Source of the DNA: Megamerina dolium
Lineage: Eukaryota; Arthropoda; Insecta; Diptera; Megamerinidae
DNA length: 64,000 bases
NCBI GenBank assembly: GCA_963854835.1
Contig: OY978525.1
Span: 58,907,855-58,971,854, forward strand
Direction: 5' to 3'
Shown in pieces: positions 13,004-24,851 of this stretch (its first letter is position 1; every line of letters starts with the position of its first letter). The notes under the pieces were generated by a model that was not told the DNA's origin, did no database searches, and saw only the letters and a list, made by a program, of their open reading frames with translations. The translations under genes and the position numbers were made by a program.

Positions 13004-15175
13004 TGGTCTGGTGATGTTTTCGCAAGGCAACGTGGGTAACTGCTTCAACCTGGCGAAGCTAGCGCAATCCTTGTTGAACTCATCGCAAGTCAGCTCACTC
13101 GTCATCATCTAGTTTGTCCTGCTTACTATGTGATGACGTCTTTATTCTAAAAAAGGGTCCTCCTTTTGACGATATTCATTTCAATGGGGAGCCTCTATGC
13201 GGCACCACCGGGCAACGTCGTTTCAGCACCAGCTGAGCGGCGTTTAAAGTGAGTGGCGAAAACTTCCCACATAAAAATTTCCCCCAGTGAAGAACACAAC
13301 AGTGCCTTGGACAAAAACAACCGCTTTTGATGATGACTCCCGCAAACAAAAAAAGGACCACGATATACGGATATGCAGCTGGAATGTCCGATACCTTAAA
13401 GAGGCCTCTATCCAGCTGGTTAATGTCCTCGAGAAGTACAAGGTTGACATCATCGCTTTCCAGGAAATGCATCCTGTGACATATACCAAAGTTGCCATGT
13501 GGAGAGGCACGAACTAGGATGTGGATTCTTGGTCAGCAAGAGACTCCGATACCTGGTCTCACAGTTCACGCCTCTGAACGATACGCATTTGGCCAACTTT
13601 TTTAACATCACCCATATCTGTGACCACTCTCTGACGGATGAGAAGGACAATGCCACCAAAGAGAGCTTCTTTCAGCGCCTCGAAGAAGTTTATGACCGCT
13701 GCCCCCTGTAGTGCCAATTTCCAGCATCTCGATATCCACAAGGCGACATGGTTGTCTCCAGATCAGCGAACGAGAAAGCAAATTTATAACGTGGTGCCAA
13801 CATCCACTCGGATCACTACTTTGTTGCAGCCAGGTTGCGTACACGCTTATGTGTCGCAAATAATAAACGAACTCCCACACTGAGAAAGCTTGACGTCAAT
13901 AAGCTGCGATCACCAGATACAGCAAATGCTTTTGCCACTTGGCTCTCGGGTCTGCTTATATAGAACACTCCCGAACTTGATGATATATGCGCACGGTGGA
14001 CACACAAATCCCACTCCATGACTGCTGCTGCCGAAGAGGTAATCGGTTACTACCGTCCTCTGAGGAACGAGTAGTATGATAAGAAGTGTCACAACGCTAC
14101 CGCAGAAAAAAATGGGAATCTGGTTACTGATGTCCGAGCGTACTGAGTCTATGGAGCGAACACTTCTCCAAGTTACTGAATGGCGATGCTATAAGAAAGG
14201 AGACCCCACAACTACCATGGCATAAGTCTCCTGAGCATCGCATACAAGGTTCTATAGAGCATACTGTATGAAAGATTGAACCCTATGCTCAGCAACCTGA
14301 TTGGACTTTATCAGTGTGGCTTCAGACCGAATAAATCCACCATCGATCAAATTTTCACACTACGCCAAATTCTGGAAAAGACCCAAGAAAAACAGATCGA
14401 CACACATCATCTATTCGTCGATAATAAAGCCGCTTTCCATAGTCCAATAAGGGATTACCTCTATACAACTATCTCTGAATTTGGAATACCTGCAAAGCTC
14501 ATTCGACTTTGCAGAATATGAAGTACCTAGTGTCTACAAACAAAGAGCCCCGGCGTCTTGGACAACACGTCACTATTGACAATTACACTTTCGAGGTGGT
14601 GAGGGACTTCGTCTATCTTGGAACCAGCATCAATATCTTTAATGACGTCTCTTGCTAACAGGTGTTACTTTGGGTTGAGTAAGCAATTGAGTACTCGAGC
14701 GCTCTCTTGAAGATCAATAATCACACTACAAGTCCCTCATTATTACATATGGCGCAGAAGCCTGGACCATTTCCACCACGAATGAGAGGATGCTTGGAGT
14801 TTTCGAGAGAAAAGTTCTGCGCAATATGTTCGGACCTATTTGCGTTGATAACGAGTACCGAATGAGATACAACGCTGAGCTGTTTGAGCTGTACGCTGAG
14901 ATTGACATAGTCCAGCGAATCAAAATCCAGCGGCTGCGCTGGCTGAGTCATGTTGAGCGAATGGAAGAAGACGCTCCAGCGAAGAGGGTATTTAATTCGG
15001 CACCCGCTGGAGGACACAGAAGAAGAGGAAGACCAAACCTCCGTTGGAAGGACCAAGTGTTGGGTAACCTGGTTACGCTTGGAATATCCAATTGGCTCCA
15101 GCAAGCGAAGAACAGAGAAGACTGGCGCCACATTATATGTTCGGCCTAAATCGATCATCGGTTGTTATGGCCACG
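13004..15175 (+). mobile_element. RTE-clade LINE, old full-span copy with many deletions
   Basis: The copy runs from the RTE leader (TGGTCTGGTGATGTTTTC) to the 3' end GGTTGTTATGGCCACGTAAG, so both termini are present. Coding remnants in order are the endonuclease start (13320-13720, DHDIRICSWNVRYLKEA), more endonuclease and linker (13720-14160), RT (14276-14521, GLYQCGFRPNKSTIDQIF), and the C-terminal part (14523-15149, GISNWLQQAKNREDWRH). Several segments are missing, including the YADD region. It retains endonuclease sequence that the copies at 6.7 and 52.1 kb have lost, so it predates or lies outside the deleted subfamily. Confidence 0.85.
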
Positions 15176-15339
15176 TAAGAAAAAGAATTTGATCTGAAAT
15201 TGGCCCTATTATTATTTTTTAATTCATTTGTAATATAAATTCCAATTTTTAATGTTCTACTGTTACCAATACAATTGCTCAATTTTGATTTCGGTTGCGT
15301 GTAAAATGAGTGAATATATTAGCTACTTGTAAGTACACA

Positions 15340-15560
15340 AATCTAACAACAAATCCATCCCTTCTCACAGACGATTGGAGGGTAGTCAAGGTTTGAGAGG
15401 CCAATGAGAACTCAAGACAGCTCGTTGTGATCTTGAATGAGCAGTCTTTGGCCCCTCTCGCCAAACAAAAAGTGGTGATAAGCTATGGCTTCTTTCAAAT
15501 CACCCTGGAAATCTATGAAAAAGACGCAGGAAAAGAAGGTCTAAAACAGGGGATACGAAA
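15340..15560 (+). pseudogene. LINE ORF1 C-terminal remnant
   Basis: Conceptual translation with frame correction gives DDWRVVKV then QLVVILNEQSLAPLAKQK and ISYGFFQITLEIYEKD. This is the conserved C-terminal block of ORF1 in LOA/R1-type LINEs (the W-KVGR, QSL-PL and Y-GF-S--L--Y pattern). A frameshift lies near 15470. It is followed 185 bp later by the ORF2 start. Confidence 0.55.
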
Positions 15561-15744
15561 GAAAGTTCGGCCTCAGTAGAGACCGCATATCAGGCGATAC
15601 GTTGTCAACGCCTGATATGGTTCGTGACCTCTTCCGAAATGTGGAAGTTAGCACAGTGGATGACGACGACCTACTAAGCTGCGACGCCGACGACATCAAT
15701 ACGACGGTAACCGAAGTGTCTGTATTAAATATTGCAAAGGTAGA

Positions 15745-18430
15745 TGCTTAGGGTGGTCCAGATTAATCTGCACCACTGTAAAGCAGCTTCCGCTGCTCTT
15801 GTCGTGCGCCTAAGCTATAAAGCGGAGGACATTATTCTAATTCAGAACCGTGGGTCCTGGAAGACAAGGTGAGCGGACTGAGCTCCCCAAACTATGGATT
15901 ATACTACGTTCAAAACACAGGTAAGCCTCAATCACGTATATCACCTCACCCCAATAATAAAGACGACAGTTCGGGAGTCTCAGACAACAACGATCGAGGT
16001 GAATCACTTTTTTAATATATTATTAGTTCTAACTTGACTCTCGCAAACATGGGTACAGAACCGACCTTCATTACCTATAACAGGGAGGGGGTTTTAGATA
16101 TCACCCATACAAACGACACTTTGGACTTTTTAGTTAGGGAATGGAAGGTTGACAAAGAACACTCTTTCTCGGATCATAGGTATATTAGCCTTGATATAAG
16201 GCCATAAAAGCAGAGATAGGAAACGCACAAATTGGGATAAGTATAGGGCCACCCTAAAAAAATCCCTCACTCACATGCCGCCCTCAAGCTTGCAAAATGA
16301 GAAGCAGCTTGAGGCCGCTGTTCAACAAATTACAGAAGCTTGCAGGAAAGCTAATGTAACGTCCTGTCCAATTAATTTCTAAAGAAGAAGAGACCTGTGT
16401 GGTGGTCGGCAGATATCATCACTCTAAGGAAGGAGTGTTGACAGCAATTCAACCGAGCCAAAATCACGAATCAATGGCAACCGTATAATGAAGGCCTACG
16501 AGTGTTTAAAAAGGCGATAAGGAAAGCAAAAAGATCATCATGGAATGACTTTTGCAGTAACATAGAGGAAATTTCATAGGCAAGCCGCCTATGAAAGATT
16601 CTCGAAACGAATCCAGTTACATCCAGCTTCATTAGGAAGGAGGATGGTAAATGGACGACTTCAAGTGCAGAAACTCTTCGGGTACTAATTGATACCCATT
16701 TCCAGGCTGTTTGGAGGACAGCCTTAGCAGAACGATCCAAACATCTATGCATTGCAAAGAATATAGCCTGGTCAGCTTTCTAGATATTAAGGGGGCCTTC
16801 AATAATATAAACCCAGAAACAGAAAACTTTCTTGCTATACTTAAGGTGGATGAACCTATTTTTAGATTCATTAGTCTATTGCTAAGGCAAAGAGTGATAG
16901 ACTCACAATTGGGTACCTCATGCATTAGTAGATTTGCGATTAAGGTCATCCCACAAGGAGGTGTGTTATCGCTTCTTCTGTGGAACTCAACCATCAATGA
17001 AGTTCTCATATTATAGGCCACGGGCTGCAAAGTGGTGGCTTATGCAGATGACGTGGCACTTGTTTCATCGGGAAAATATTTAAATAGACTCACCGAAGTG
17101 ATGAACCATGCCTTATCAATCCTGTCCAAATGGGCTTCAAACTCTAGTTTGGCCATCAACCCTGCCAAAACTGAGCTAGTTCTCTTTACTATAAAGCATA
17201 AAATACCTATTTTTACCATACCTAGACTTGGGAGAACTAGCCCAAAGCTAACTGAACAGGCGAAGTACTTGGGTATAACTTTAGATAGAAAACTAAAACC
17301 AAAACTTGGAATAAAGAGTTCGTAAAGCAACAGCAGCACTCTATTCCTGTAAGATAGCCATAGGTAAAATATGGGGGATGAGTCCTACAATCGTATCATG
17401 GCTATACTGCGCTGTGGTCAGACAAATTCTTTTTTACGGAGTGATAGTCTGGTGGGAATCCTTAAATAGGGAGGTACACAGGCGGCTAATAGACAAGGTT
17501 CAAAGGACGTCTGCGGTGTTGACAAGAGGTGCTCTAAGGACCATCCCGTCAAAAGCACTCTACTCGCTGTTGTATCTACTTCCTATGGATTTATTTGACA
17601 AGCAGAGAGCGCTTATATCAGCAATTAGGCTAAATATGGCTTCACGCTGGGCTCAACCAGGATACGGGCATTCAAAGATCCTGGGGGAGTATACTACAAT
17701 TCCGAATGAAATCGACTACACCATACTCATACCATGCTTTGGCAATAGATTCTGAACCCATATACCCTCAAGGGAAGAATGGAATAGGGATATTGTCAAT
17801 GAAACTGGAGTTCAATCGGTACAATTGTACACAGATGGCTGCAAATTGGATGAAAGGGTAGGAGGTGCGTTTTTACTGATTCCTAACGCGTTAAGCTTAA
17901 TTTCCGATTACGCGAGTTTTGCAGTGTTTTTCAAGCTGAGAAATCGGCACTTGCCCTTAAATGCCGCTCAGCTTTTAACAAACTAGCGGAGCACTACAAT
18001 GTACACATTGTATGGGTACCGTGGCATAGGGACATTCCAGGGAACTGTGAGGGAGATGAATTGGCGAGATCGGGCACTAGGTTGCCAGAGATCTCCATCT
18101 CAGCAAGCCGGAATTCCGCTTGCAACATGCAAGCTTCTTATCACACAACATTACCTCACTATGGCCAACAGAAGATGGCGGGATGAGAGCTCTTGTGTTA
18201 CTACTAGGAAAATCTGGCCAACTCTTGATAATAGAAGAACTCGTTCATTTTTGTCAATGAGTAGGAAAACTATCAGTAACGTAGATGCCGTACTCACGGG
18301 CCACTGTATTGTGTGTAGGCATGCTTCCAGGCTTGGTTTACTGGCCAACGATTTTTGTCGTTGCTGCCAGGACGAGAGATGGAAACTGTTTAACACTTCC
18401 TCTGTAGATGCCCCGTTTTCGAACGCATAG
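15745..18430 (+). pseudogene. R1/LOA-type LINE ORF2: endonuclease, RT, RNase H, zinc region
   Basis: ORF2 opens at 15747 (MLRVVQINLHHCKAASAAL, endonuclease start). The linker at 16380-16660 carries VWWSADI and AIRKAKRSSWNDFC. RT palm motifs follow: SFLDIKGAFNNI at 16765-16810, IPQGGVLS at 16950, VVAYADDVALVSSG at 17032. The thumb (YLGITLDRKLKPKL) ends at 17325 in a stop, and 17378-17755 carries ILFYGVIVWW onward. RNase H is at 17820-18060 (QLYTDGCKLDERVGG, then a WVPWHRDIPGN-like site). The C-terminal block at 18170-18380 has CIVCRHASRLGLLANDFCRCC. Stops at 17015, 17323 and elsewhere, plus a deletion in RT near 16700, make it inactive. Confidence 0.82.
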
Positions 18431-18640
18431 AGCACGTCCTATTGGGGAGTGCCTTTTTTATAGATACCACTGAGCTAGCACCCATGGATGTCAGGGACAT
18501 TGCTCTATTCATTAGGAAATCTGTTTAACAGAGGGAGCAGGATAGAAAACCATCGTTGATGCACGTTGACACAATGGGCGAATTTTTGGCTTAAGTTCGC
18601 CCCCCTTTGGGGGTCGGCCGCATAACCTAACCCAACATCA

Positions 18641-19612
18641 GATCTAACATCTTCCCGTCTCTTTCTTTTAACAAATAAACATGAACACATAGATATGTAC
18701 ATATGAGTTCATGCACGGCTGTAATTGTAGATAGAAAGAGAAAGAAATCACTTCATCTTATTATTTTAAATTTGTGGGTGCATATTACAAATTTTATATC
18801 ATAGCCATTTTTCAATCTATAAACTTTTAACCAGTCTTAAACGATACATCATCCATTTTTTGTAAGAATTAATTAAAACCTAAAAAAAAAATTTATCTAG
18901 AACTTAGAATTTCATGATTTCAAATCACATATGTACAAAATACTTCTAAAGTACCATATAAACATTTCAAGAGTGTTCTCTAAATTTATACTTAAAAAAG
19001 TAATGTTCGGTGTCAGCACACCTTTCGGCAAAAGGAAAAACTCTAGAAGGTGCTCTGAAATCAATCTTGGGAAAACTTTTTTGGACCACCTTAATGTACA
19101 TATACCTCATATAGGTAAAAATATATAAAAAATTTGAATTTTTTACATGTTTATACTTCTTGCGCACTTACACCAGCAAAGGGAGGCGCCAAACTTTACC
19201 TCGTTACCCTTGCATACACGCTTTGTGTTTGCGCAATTTGAAAATAAGCCGCTCATTGTAAATACTTAACTTCCAAATTAATTTGAATTCAAATTTCAAA
19301 TTCTAAACGAATATTTATATTTTTCGCTTTAAAAGGTCGTTAAAATTTCAAAATTTTAGGAATTTTTTAAAAGTAATATACTGTACCGCAAAAACATGTT
19401 TTCTATTAAACGTCAAGTAGATAATATACCCGACAAAAAGAGCGAATGCAACTACCTTTGTATTTATATCATGATTAGTATGTATGCATGTCATACGGTC
19501 TGAGTTTTTATACATTATGAATGAATAGAATATGGTGGGCCGTTTTCTTTAAATGATATAAAAAGTTGCGCTTTCTGATAAAAATTTAACAACTTGATAT
19601 TATTTGCCACTT
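18641..19612. other. Unassigned AT-rich intergenic sequence
   Basis: Nearly 1 kb with no recognisable gene, repeat boundary or conserved motif. ORFs of 60-66 codons near 18930-19170 have no supporting features. Confidence 0.4.
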
Positions 19613-19927
19613 CATATCGAGCTCTAACCGCAAAATTAAGGTAAGCGACGACTTTTCCGAAATTTTTGGTGTAGTATTGTTCTAAAGCACATAGGACGAC
19701 ATCTGGTAAAATATCGTATCATCAACCGTCATGGTAGCAGAGATACGATATACGACCTTAAATTTTATAGTAAGCGACACTCGCTGTTTAGATTTACCGC
19801 AAAAATGACGTAAGCGACATAGAATTAAAACAACTAAAGAACTAGCTATAAAGACAAGCAAATAAGGAGTTCATGATTAACTGTAAAATGTGAGCGAGCG
19901 TAGTTTTCGTTTACCTGTTCTTTAAAT

Positions 19928-20540
19928 ATATATACCCTGTGCATGTTATAATCATGACGGTCAGATGTTTATAACTACTGAAGGAAACTCCGGAGATATA
20001 AAACGCATATACATTCCTGATCAGCGTCACCTAAATAGTTGATTTAACGATGGCCATCCTGTCCTTCCGTCTGTCTGTCACTTGGTTGGTTTGCACGATA
20101 ACTTGAGCAATTATTGGGCTATTTTGACAAAATTTGGCATGACTAACCTATGATCCAAGGGTACGGATGGTATTGATAATGGGCATGATCGGTCAACTGC
20201 CAATATCATATGGAACAATCAAAGTGACTAACCTCAGAATATTAAAAATGTTAAACCTGCTATAACTCACTAAATATACCTTCTAGGACAATAATATTTG
20301 GCACGTAGAATTATGTTATACTGCTACATTTTGCCAGAACTGGGCGAGCCACGGTTATTGTTTATAGCAGCTCCATATAAAATGCCTGAATTTTCTTTTA
20401 AATTTAAACCGCTGAAACTGCAAAACTATTCTTTATGCGGCTTCCATAAAAGGTCGAGGAAATTAAACAAAACTTTAACTTACAAACTATTCACCATAGG
20501 ACAACAATATTTGAGGTTTGGATTAGTATCGGAAAGATAA
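19928..20540 (-). repeat. Diverged inverted relic of the 1.64-kb repeat family
   Basis: ATACCCTGTGCATGTTATAA, the TCTCCGGAG/CTCCGGAGA word, CTTCCGTCTGTCTGTC and GGGTACGGATGG appear here in reverse orientation and in the same order as at the right end of the units at 55.45-58.74 kb. It is much more diverged than those two units are from each other, so it is an older copy. It lies inside the candidate transposon at 19613-21286. Confidence 0.7.
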
Positions 20541-20778
20541 CTAGATTTGTAAAAAATAGATAAGCCAAGTTTACAGACTTGCAACATTAATTGTAATCCT
20601 TCTATAGCCCAAGGATGTTCTCTTTTATACAGCAAAGAGTTAAGCATTACTTTAAATCAAATCAATCATTTGAAAGCTCCTTATATTAAAAACAGTATTT
20701 CGCCAAGTTTGCAAAATGAATATCTTATCCTTAATAATAGCAAAAACCTTGCAGATTAAGATACAGATGAGGAAGATA

Positions 20779-20898
<120 letters not shown>

Positions 20899-21286
20899 TC
20901 TTCAATAAATTTAATTTTATACCTTTTTATGGTTTTATCGTAGACTTTTTGAATATTATTAACTTGTTTCTACTTTTATCATGTAAAGTGTACTAGAAGG
21001 AAAATAAAATATGTTCTCTCAACGTAAAAAGCTATTTTTTATGAAATCCATGCCATAGTGACAGCAAAACCAACGTAAGCGCCGAATTCGCTATTTTTGC
21101 CTGTATATTAAGTTAAATGAAGTTGAAGATGAGTCTATAACTTGTATTGAACCGGGTTTAGACTATATTTGAAATTTCACAGAATTATTCCCTACGGGTC
21201 AGTAAAAAAACAAAACATAAAAACATCTATCCTGTAAAATTTGATTTTTATCGCTTACGTTATTTTTACGGTTAGGGCGCGACATG

Positions 21287-21883
21287 TGTAGAGGGGCCCT
21301 TCGTTCATAAATTTAGAAGAAAGAAACCAAATCACTTTTTCACATAAAAAAATCAAAATAATCCTAATGTATTCTTTTTCAGCGTTAAATATGGACTTGT
21401 CTATATTTTCTTGTAATCATCTTAAGAAATCCCATTTCATAAAAAGAAGAAGAAATAGGAAAATGTAATTAAACAAATTTTTTATGGGAATTTCAATATA
21501 TACACAGGTATATTTTACTTGTTTATTAGGCTGTTTTATTAGGTTTGTTCACTTACATTTACTATTACTTACTTATATTATAATTTCCGTCACTACGATA
21601 TGACAAAATATACAAGAAGTACGAGAACTGAAAGCTATCAGAAACTTGTAAATTGACATTCAGAGTACGCAATTAATTTATTTGTCCGCTAATGCTTTTC
21701 CTATCGAAAATTGTTAACAATTGTTGAATTTTTTTTTTATTGCGAACAGACCTATTATTTTGTAAGTTGCATCGAGAAAAAAATCACAATAGAAAACAGC
21801 TGTTAATTTTCAGCAGTGTTGCCATCGAAAATTGCCCTAATCCTCTTTATTTTTGAGAATTTCGAACGCGTATGATGGAACGA
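21287..21883. other. Unassigned AT-rich sequence
   Basis: No gene or repeat recognised. CAGTGTTGCCATCG near 21811 resembles the terminal word of the hAT at 28959 but has no partner nearby. Confidence 0.4.
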
Positions 21884-21995
21884 TGATGATGGGTTCTAAT
21901 ACTGTCCAAATTTAAGACGCACAACAGTAATGGAAGAGAAGCTCGGGCAATGAGCCCTTTGGGGCTTTAAGTGCCACATATTTATTTTTATTTTT
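21884..21995 (+). mobile_element. tRNA-derived SINE, 5'-truncated (112 bp)
   Basis: Only the 3' part of the family is present: the GACGCACAACAGTAATGG core, GAGCCCTTTGGGGCTTT and the A/T tail. The perfect 13-bp target duplication TATGATGGAACGA lies at 21871-21883 and 21996-22008. 5' truncation with an intact target duplication indicates LINE-type retrotransposition. Confidence 0.88.
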
Positions 21996-22139
21996 TATGA
22001 TGGAACGAGTACTAAAAGGACTACACTGCTGGGAAAAGATTTTAACGACCACGTGATCCTGCATCCTTACTGCTTTCATTTTAAATCGAAAAACATGTCC
22101 TCAACTACAAATTAATGGTCAAAATAAAAAAAAACACGA

Positions 22140-22345
22140 AGTGACTAGGCTTTCATTTTAATACAAGACTCACATGGAAAAAGCACATTGAAACTAAGCA
22201 ATGGCATGCTAAATTCAAAGCATCTTAACTCCATAGGCTATTTGTCCTTTAATAAGAAAATGTTAATATTCGAATCTACCATTAAACCAATATGGAGAAA
22301 ATTCAGCGTGTTCAGTCCAAATGTTTTTCTAGAAAGAAACCAGAA
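22140..22345 (+). pseudogene. Jockey-type RT fragment
   Basis: Frame-corrected wording includes RLTWKKHIETK and FESTIKPIW, then KIQRVQSK, the thumb region of Jockey ORF2 with a deletion between the last two. It is closest to the subfamily at 1-884. Too short to place further. Confidence 0.65.
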
Positions 22346-22599
22346 CACAAGATCGCCGACTGTTACAAACGCGAGAGTTGAAAAAGTCTCAGGGAAACTA
22401 CGGGGGCCCAGGTACAGCAAATAAACCGGGATCTCCAAAATAATGCTAGAAGTAAGCTAGCTGAGATATTAAGGTGGTGGAAGTTGGTAGTCAGACGTCC
22501 AGAGGGATTGTTGATCCATTCCCATCCAGTTATAGCGAATATAGTTATTATTTGAGGGTCTCTGATGTAGATTATGTGTTCATTGAGTTTAAGTGTGAT

Positions 22600-23801
22600 A
22601 AAGCAAAAAATGGAAAACTCATTCATTCATGTTTAAGAATTTTTAGGTTTAGCGAATTATTATTATTATTATATTTTGAAAAATGACGAGCGTGGCATTG
22701 CCAATTAACACACTACTTAAAAAAAAGCCAAATTTTAGTGGACTGAAAAATGTCAGAAAGCTTTTAAAGGTTTAAATCAAGCAATTTGCTCTCCAACAAT
22801 TTTAGCTTAACCTAATTTTTGCATACCTTTTGTGCTGACAACAGTCCCCAGTAACAAAGTTTTGGGTACAGTTTTTTGGGAAATTAGAAAAGATATATCA
22901 ATAGCCTTGATATATCAATAGCATAATGTGATAGCAAGTGAGTGGGTGATAGTGAGAAAAGGTATTCCAATATTGAAAAGGGATTCTTGGCTATCGTATG
23001 GGCCGTGGAGAGTTATAGGGCGTATCTATTGGGTAGACCGTTCAAAATCTACAGCGATCATCAGCCTTTACGATGATTTGCAAATCTCAAAGATTATACA
23101 ACACTACTAGACATTAACTACCTGAATTTGATTTTAAAATACTCTGGTTTTTAGGCAAAAGAAACTTGAACGCTGATGTACTCAACAGAGTTCCACAACC
23201 GAATCATGAATTAACAATGCTTTTGACTCGTTCTTTGGCAAGGAATAAAGTTGATGAAAGTCAAGAAGATTCTGAGGAAAGTTCTGATGCGGAGTTAAAA
23301 ATGGAAGGGAATATAGAAGATCAAGAAAATAATAATGCGGTACGGTACTTCGGAACTTCCACGATTCACCTTTAGGAGGACACCAGGGTGCTCTGAAAAC
23401 TTATTTCAGGATTAGAAAACAATACAGCTAGAAAGTTATGCGAAGCCGAATTAAAGAATATGTTAAAAGTTGTTAGAAATGTCAAATTACAATAATATTA
23501 ACAGATACACCTTGTAAGCCATTTGAAAAAGTATATATGGATATGGTGTGAATTCTTCGCGGGACAATATCTGGAAATTAGTGTATTCTTATATATCAAG
23601 ACGATTTTTCGAAATTTCTTCTTTGTGTAACTATACCAGGTGCAGAAGTTAGCACAGTACCGAAAGCGTTTTACAACGAATTTATCGCACGATATAATAT
23701 ACCAAAATTTTTAGCAACTGACAATGATACAAATATCACTTCGAAATTGTTTTTAGACATATGCAAGATGCTAGGTGTTTGTCTACGCCAGAGTAAGACG
23801 C
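22600..23801 (+). pseudogene. Gypsy-type pol: RT end, RNase H, first part of integrase
   Basis: Frame-corrected reading gives, in order: FLGLANYY near 22645; a linker matching the gypsy INTLLKKKPNF / CQKAFKGLNQAICSP pattern (22710-22800); RNase H wording [20 protein letters not shown] and IYSDHQPLR near 22985-23080; NLNADVLNRV at 23165; then integrase wording (YMDMV, ILIYQDDFSKF, LATDNDTNITSKLFLD) up to LGVCLRQSKT at about 23770-23800. The DDFSKF and DNDTN aspartates are the first two integrase catalytic residues. Many frameshifts. The protein resumes at about 59270. Confidence 0.75.
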
Positions 23802-24187
23802 GTGCACTAGTTGCTTTGCTTAATTTCAGTGGGTTGGTATCCTCTTACTTATATAAAATTTTCTCTTCTGGATGCCCGTTTTGATTATGTTTTCTTTCTC
23901 AAGTTACACCGTAGAGTAAATAGACAGTCAGTGTCTACTTTTAAGTTAAAACTAACACATAAAAAAATATTGTTATTTTAAAATAGAAAAAAAATCGCGT
24001 GTGTTATCATTCATTTATTGTAATAAATAAACAACGTGCTTCTGCTGCTGCTAATTCGTAGCAGCAGCAGAAATGAGTACAATGAGAAAATGAGTACAAT
24101 AGTTATAGTTAGAAAAGAGTAAGTATGTACAGAGAGTGAGTGAAGTTATAAAAAGAATAATAGTATGGTAGTTACGATAATGTAACT
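23802..24187 (+). repeat. LTR-like repeat, segment order X-Y
   Basis: Segment X (from GTGCACTAGTTGCTTTGC) contains a TATATAAAA box and ends after AATAAATAAACAAC, which reads like an LTR promoter and poly(A) site. Segment Y (TGAGTACAATAG to GATAATGTAACT) follows. Both segments recur at 58763-59125 in the opposite order, Y then X. It begins where the gypsy integrase reading stops. Confidence 0.7.
24040..24072. other. Perfect 14-bp hairpin of CAG/CTG triplets
   Basis: TTCTGCTGCTGCTA, loop ATTCG, TAGCAGCAGCAGAA. The sister repeat at 59100-59122 has only the right arm, so the left arm is an addition specific to this copy. Confidence 0.85.
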
Positions 24188-24707
24188 TTTCCCCCGTAAA
24201 ACTGTAAAAACTCCTGTATCGTAATCTCTTATATTATTAGATAGATAGATACGTATATGTTTATACTTTTAAATTTTTGATTTGCAATCTGCTTTAAGAA
24301 TTGTTTGTGTTAAACTGATTAGTATCAATTATGCCTTCATATTTTGTTTTTCTTTTAATATTTCAAGAGTGAATATTTTCTAAATTATGTAATTTAAACT
24401 TTGGTTCTTCTTTTTGTCTTAGTGATTTATAATTGTTAATATAGCCTTGTTGCACATGTTCTGTATAAGATTCTCTAGTTTTATTTCGTTTTGTGATGTA
24501 CTTTTGCTTTGTACTTAAAATATTGCAGTATACTTTCTTTTTATCACAATTATTTCTGTCTTCCAAATAATATGCAGTGGCGAATTGTGTATATATTTGT
24601 AAGTGTCCTCTTCTGTGTCCGTATCCATATCCATTGTATGATAGGAAGATCGAAAAAATTGTATGTTATTGTCTCCTTCGTATAATTGTATAATTTTGTT
24701 TTGAAGT
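24188..24707. other. Unassigned sequence left of the I element
   Basis: AT-rich sequence. A minus-strand ORF of 67 codons (24363-24566) shows no recognisable family and I do not call it a gene. The I-element target duplication starts at 24708. Confidence 0.4.
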
Positions 24708-24851
24708 ATATTATATTTGTTTATTTATTTATTTATTTGACAGAATTAGAGTATTAACTAAATTAATACCTAATTGAGAGTGTAGCAGCATTAGCAGCAA
24801 TGGCCTTCAGCTGCTTATGGATGAAAGGAGAGAGTTAAAATACGACAGTTA

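Larger units (their letters stand above)
15320..18640 (+). mobile_element. R1/LOA-type LINE, old copy (ORF1 end, ORF2, 3' UTR)
   Basis: The order is ORF1 C-terminus, ORF2 with endonuclease, RT, RNase H and zinc region, then a GC-rich 3' UTR ending TTTGGGGGTCGGCCGC followed by CATAACCTAACCC near 18630. The presence of RNase H together with an R1-like endonuclease points to the LOA group or a close R1 relative. It is decayed by many stops and deletions. The left boundary is approximate, since only the end of ORF1 is recognisable. Confidence 0.8.

Noticed and set aside
21805..21825. CAGTGTTGCCATCG as a second hAT end
   Set aside because: No facing inverted copy or 8-bp duplication could be found within several kilobases.
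24363..24566. 67-codon minus-strand ORF
   Set aside because: Lysine/asparagine-rich composition expected of AT-rich DNA, no motif, no upstream or downstream signal.
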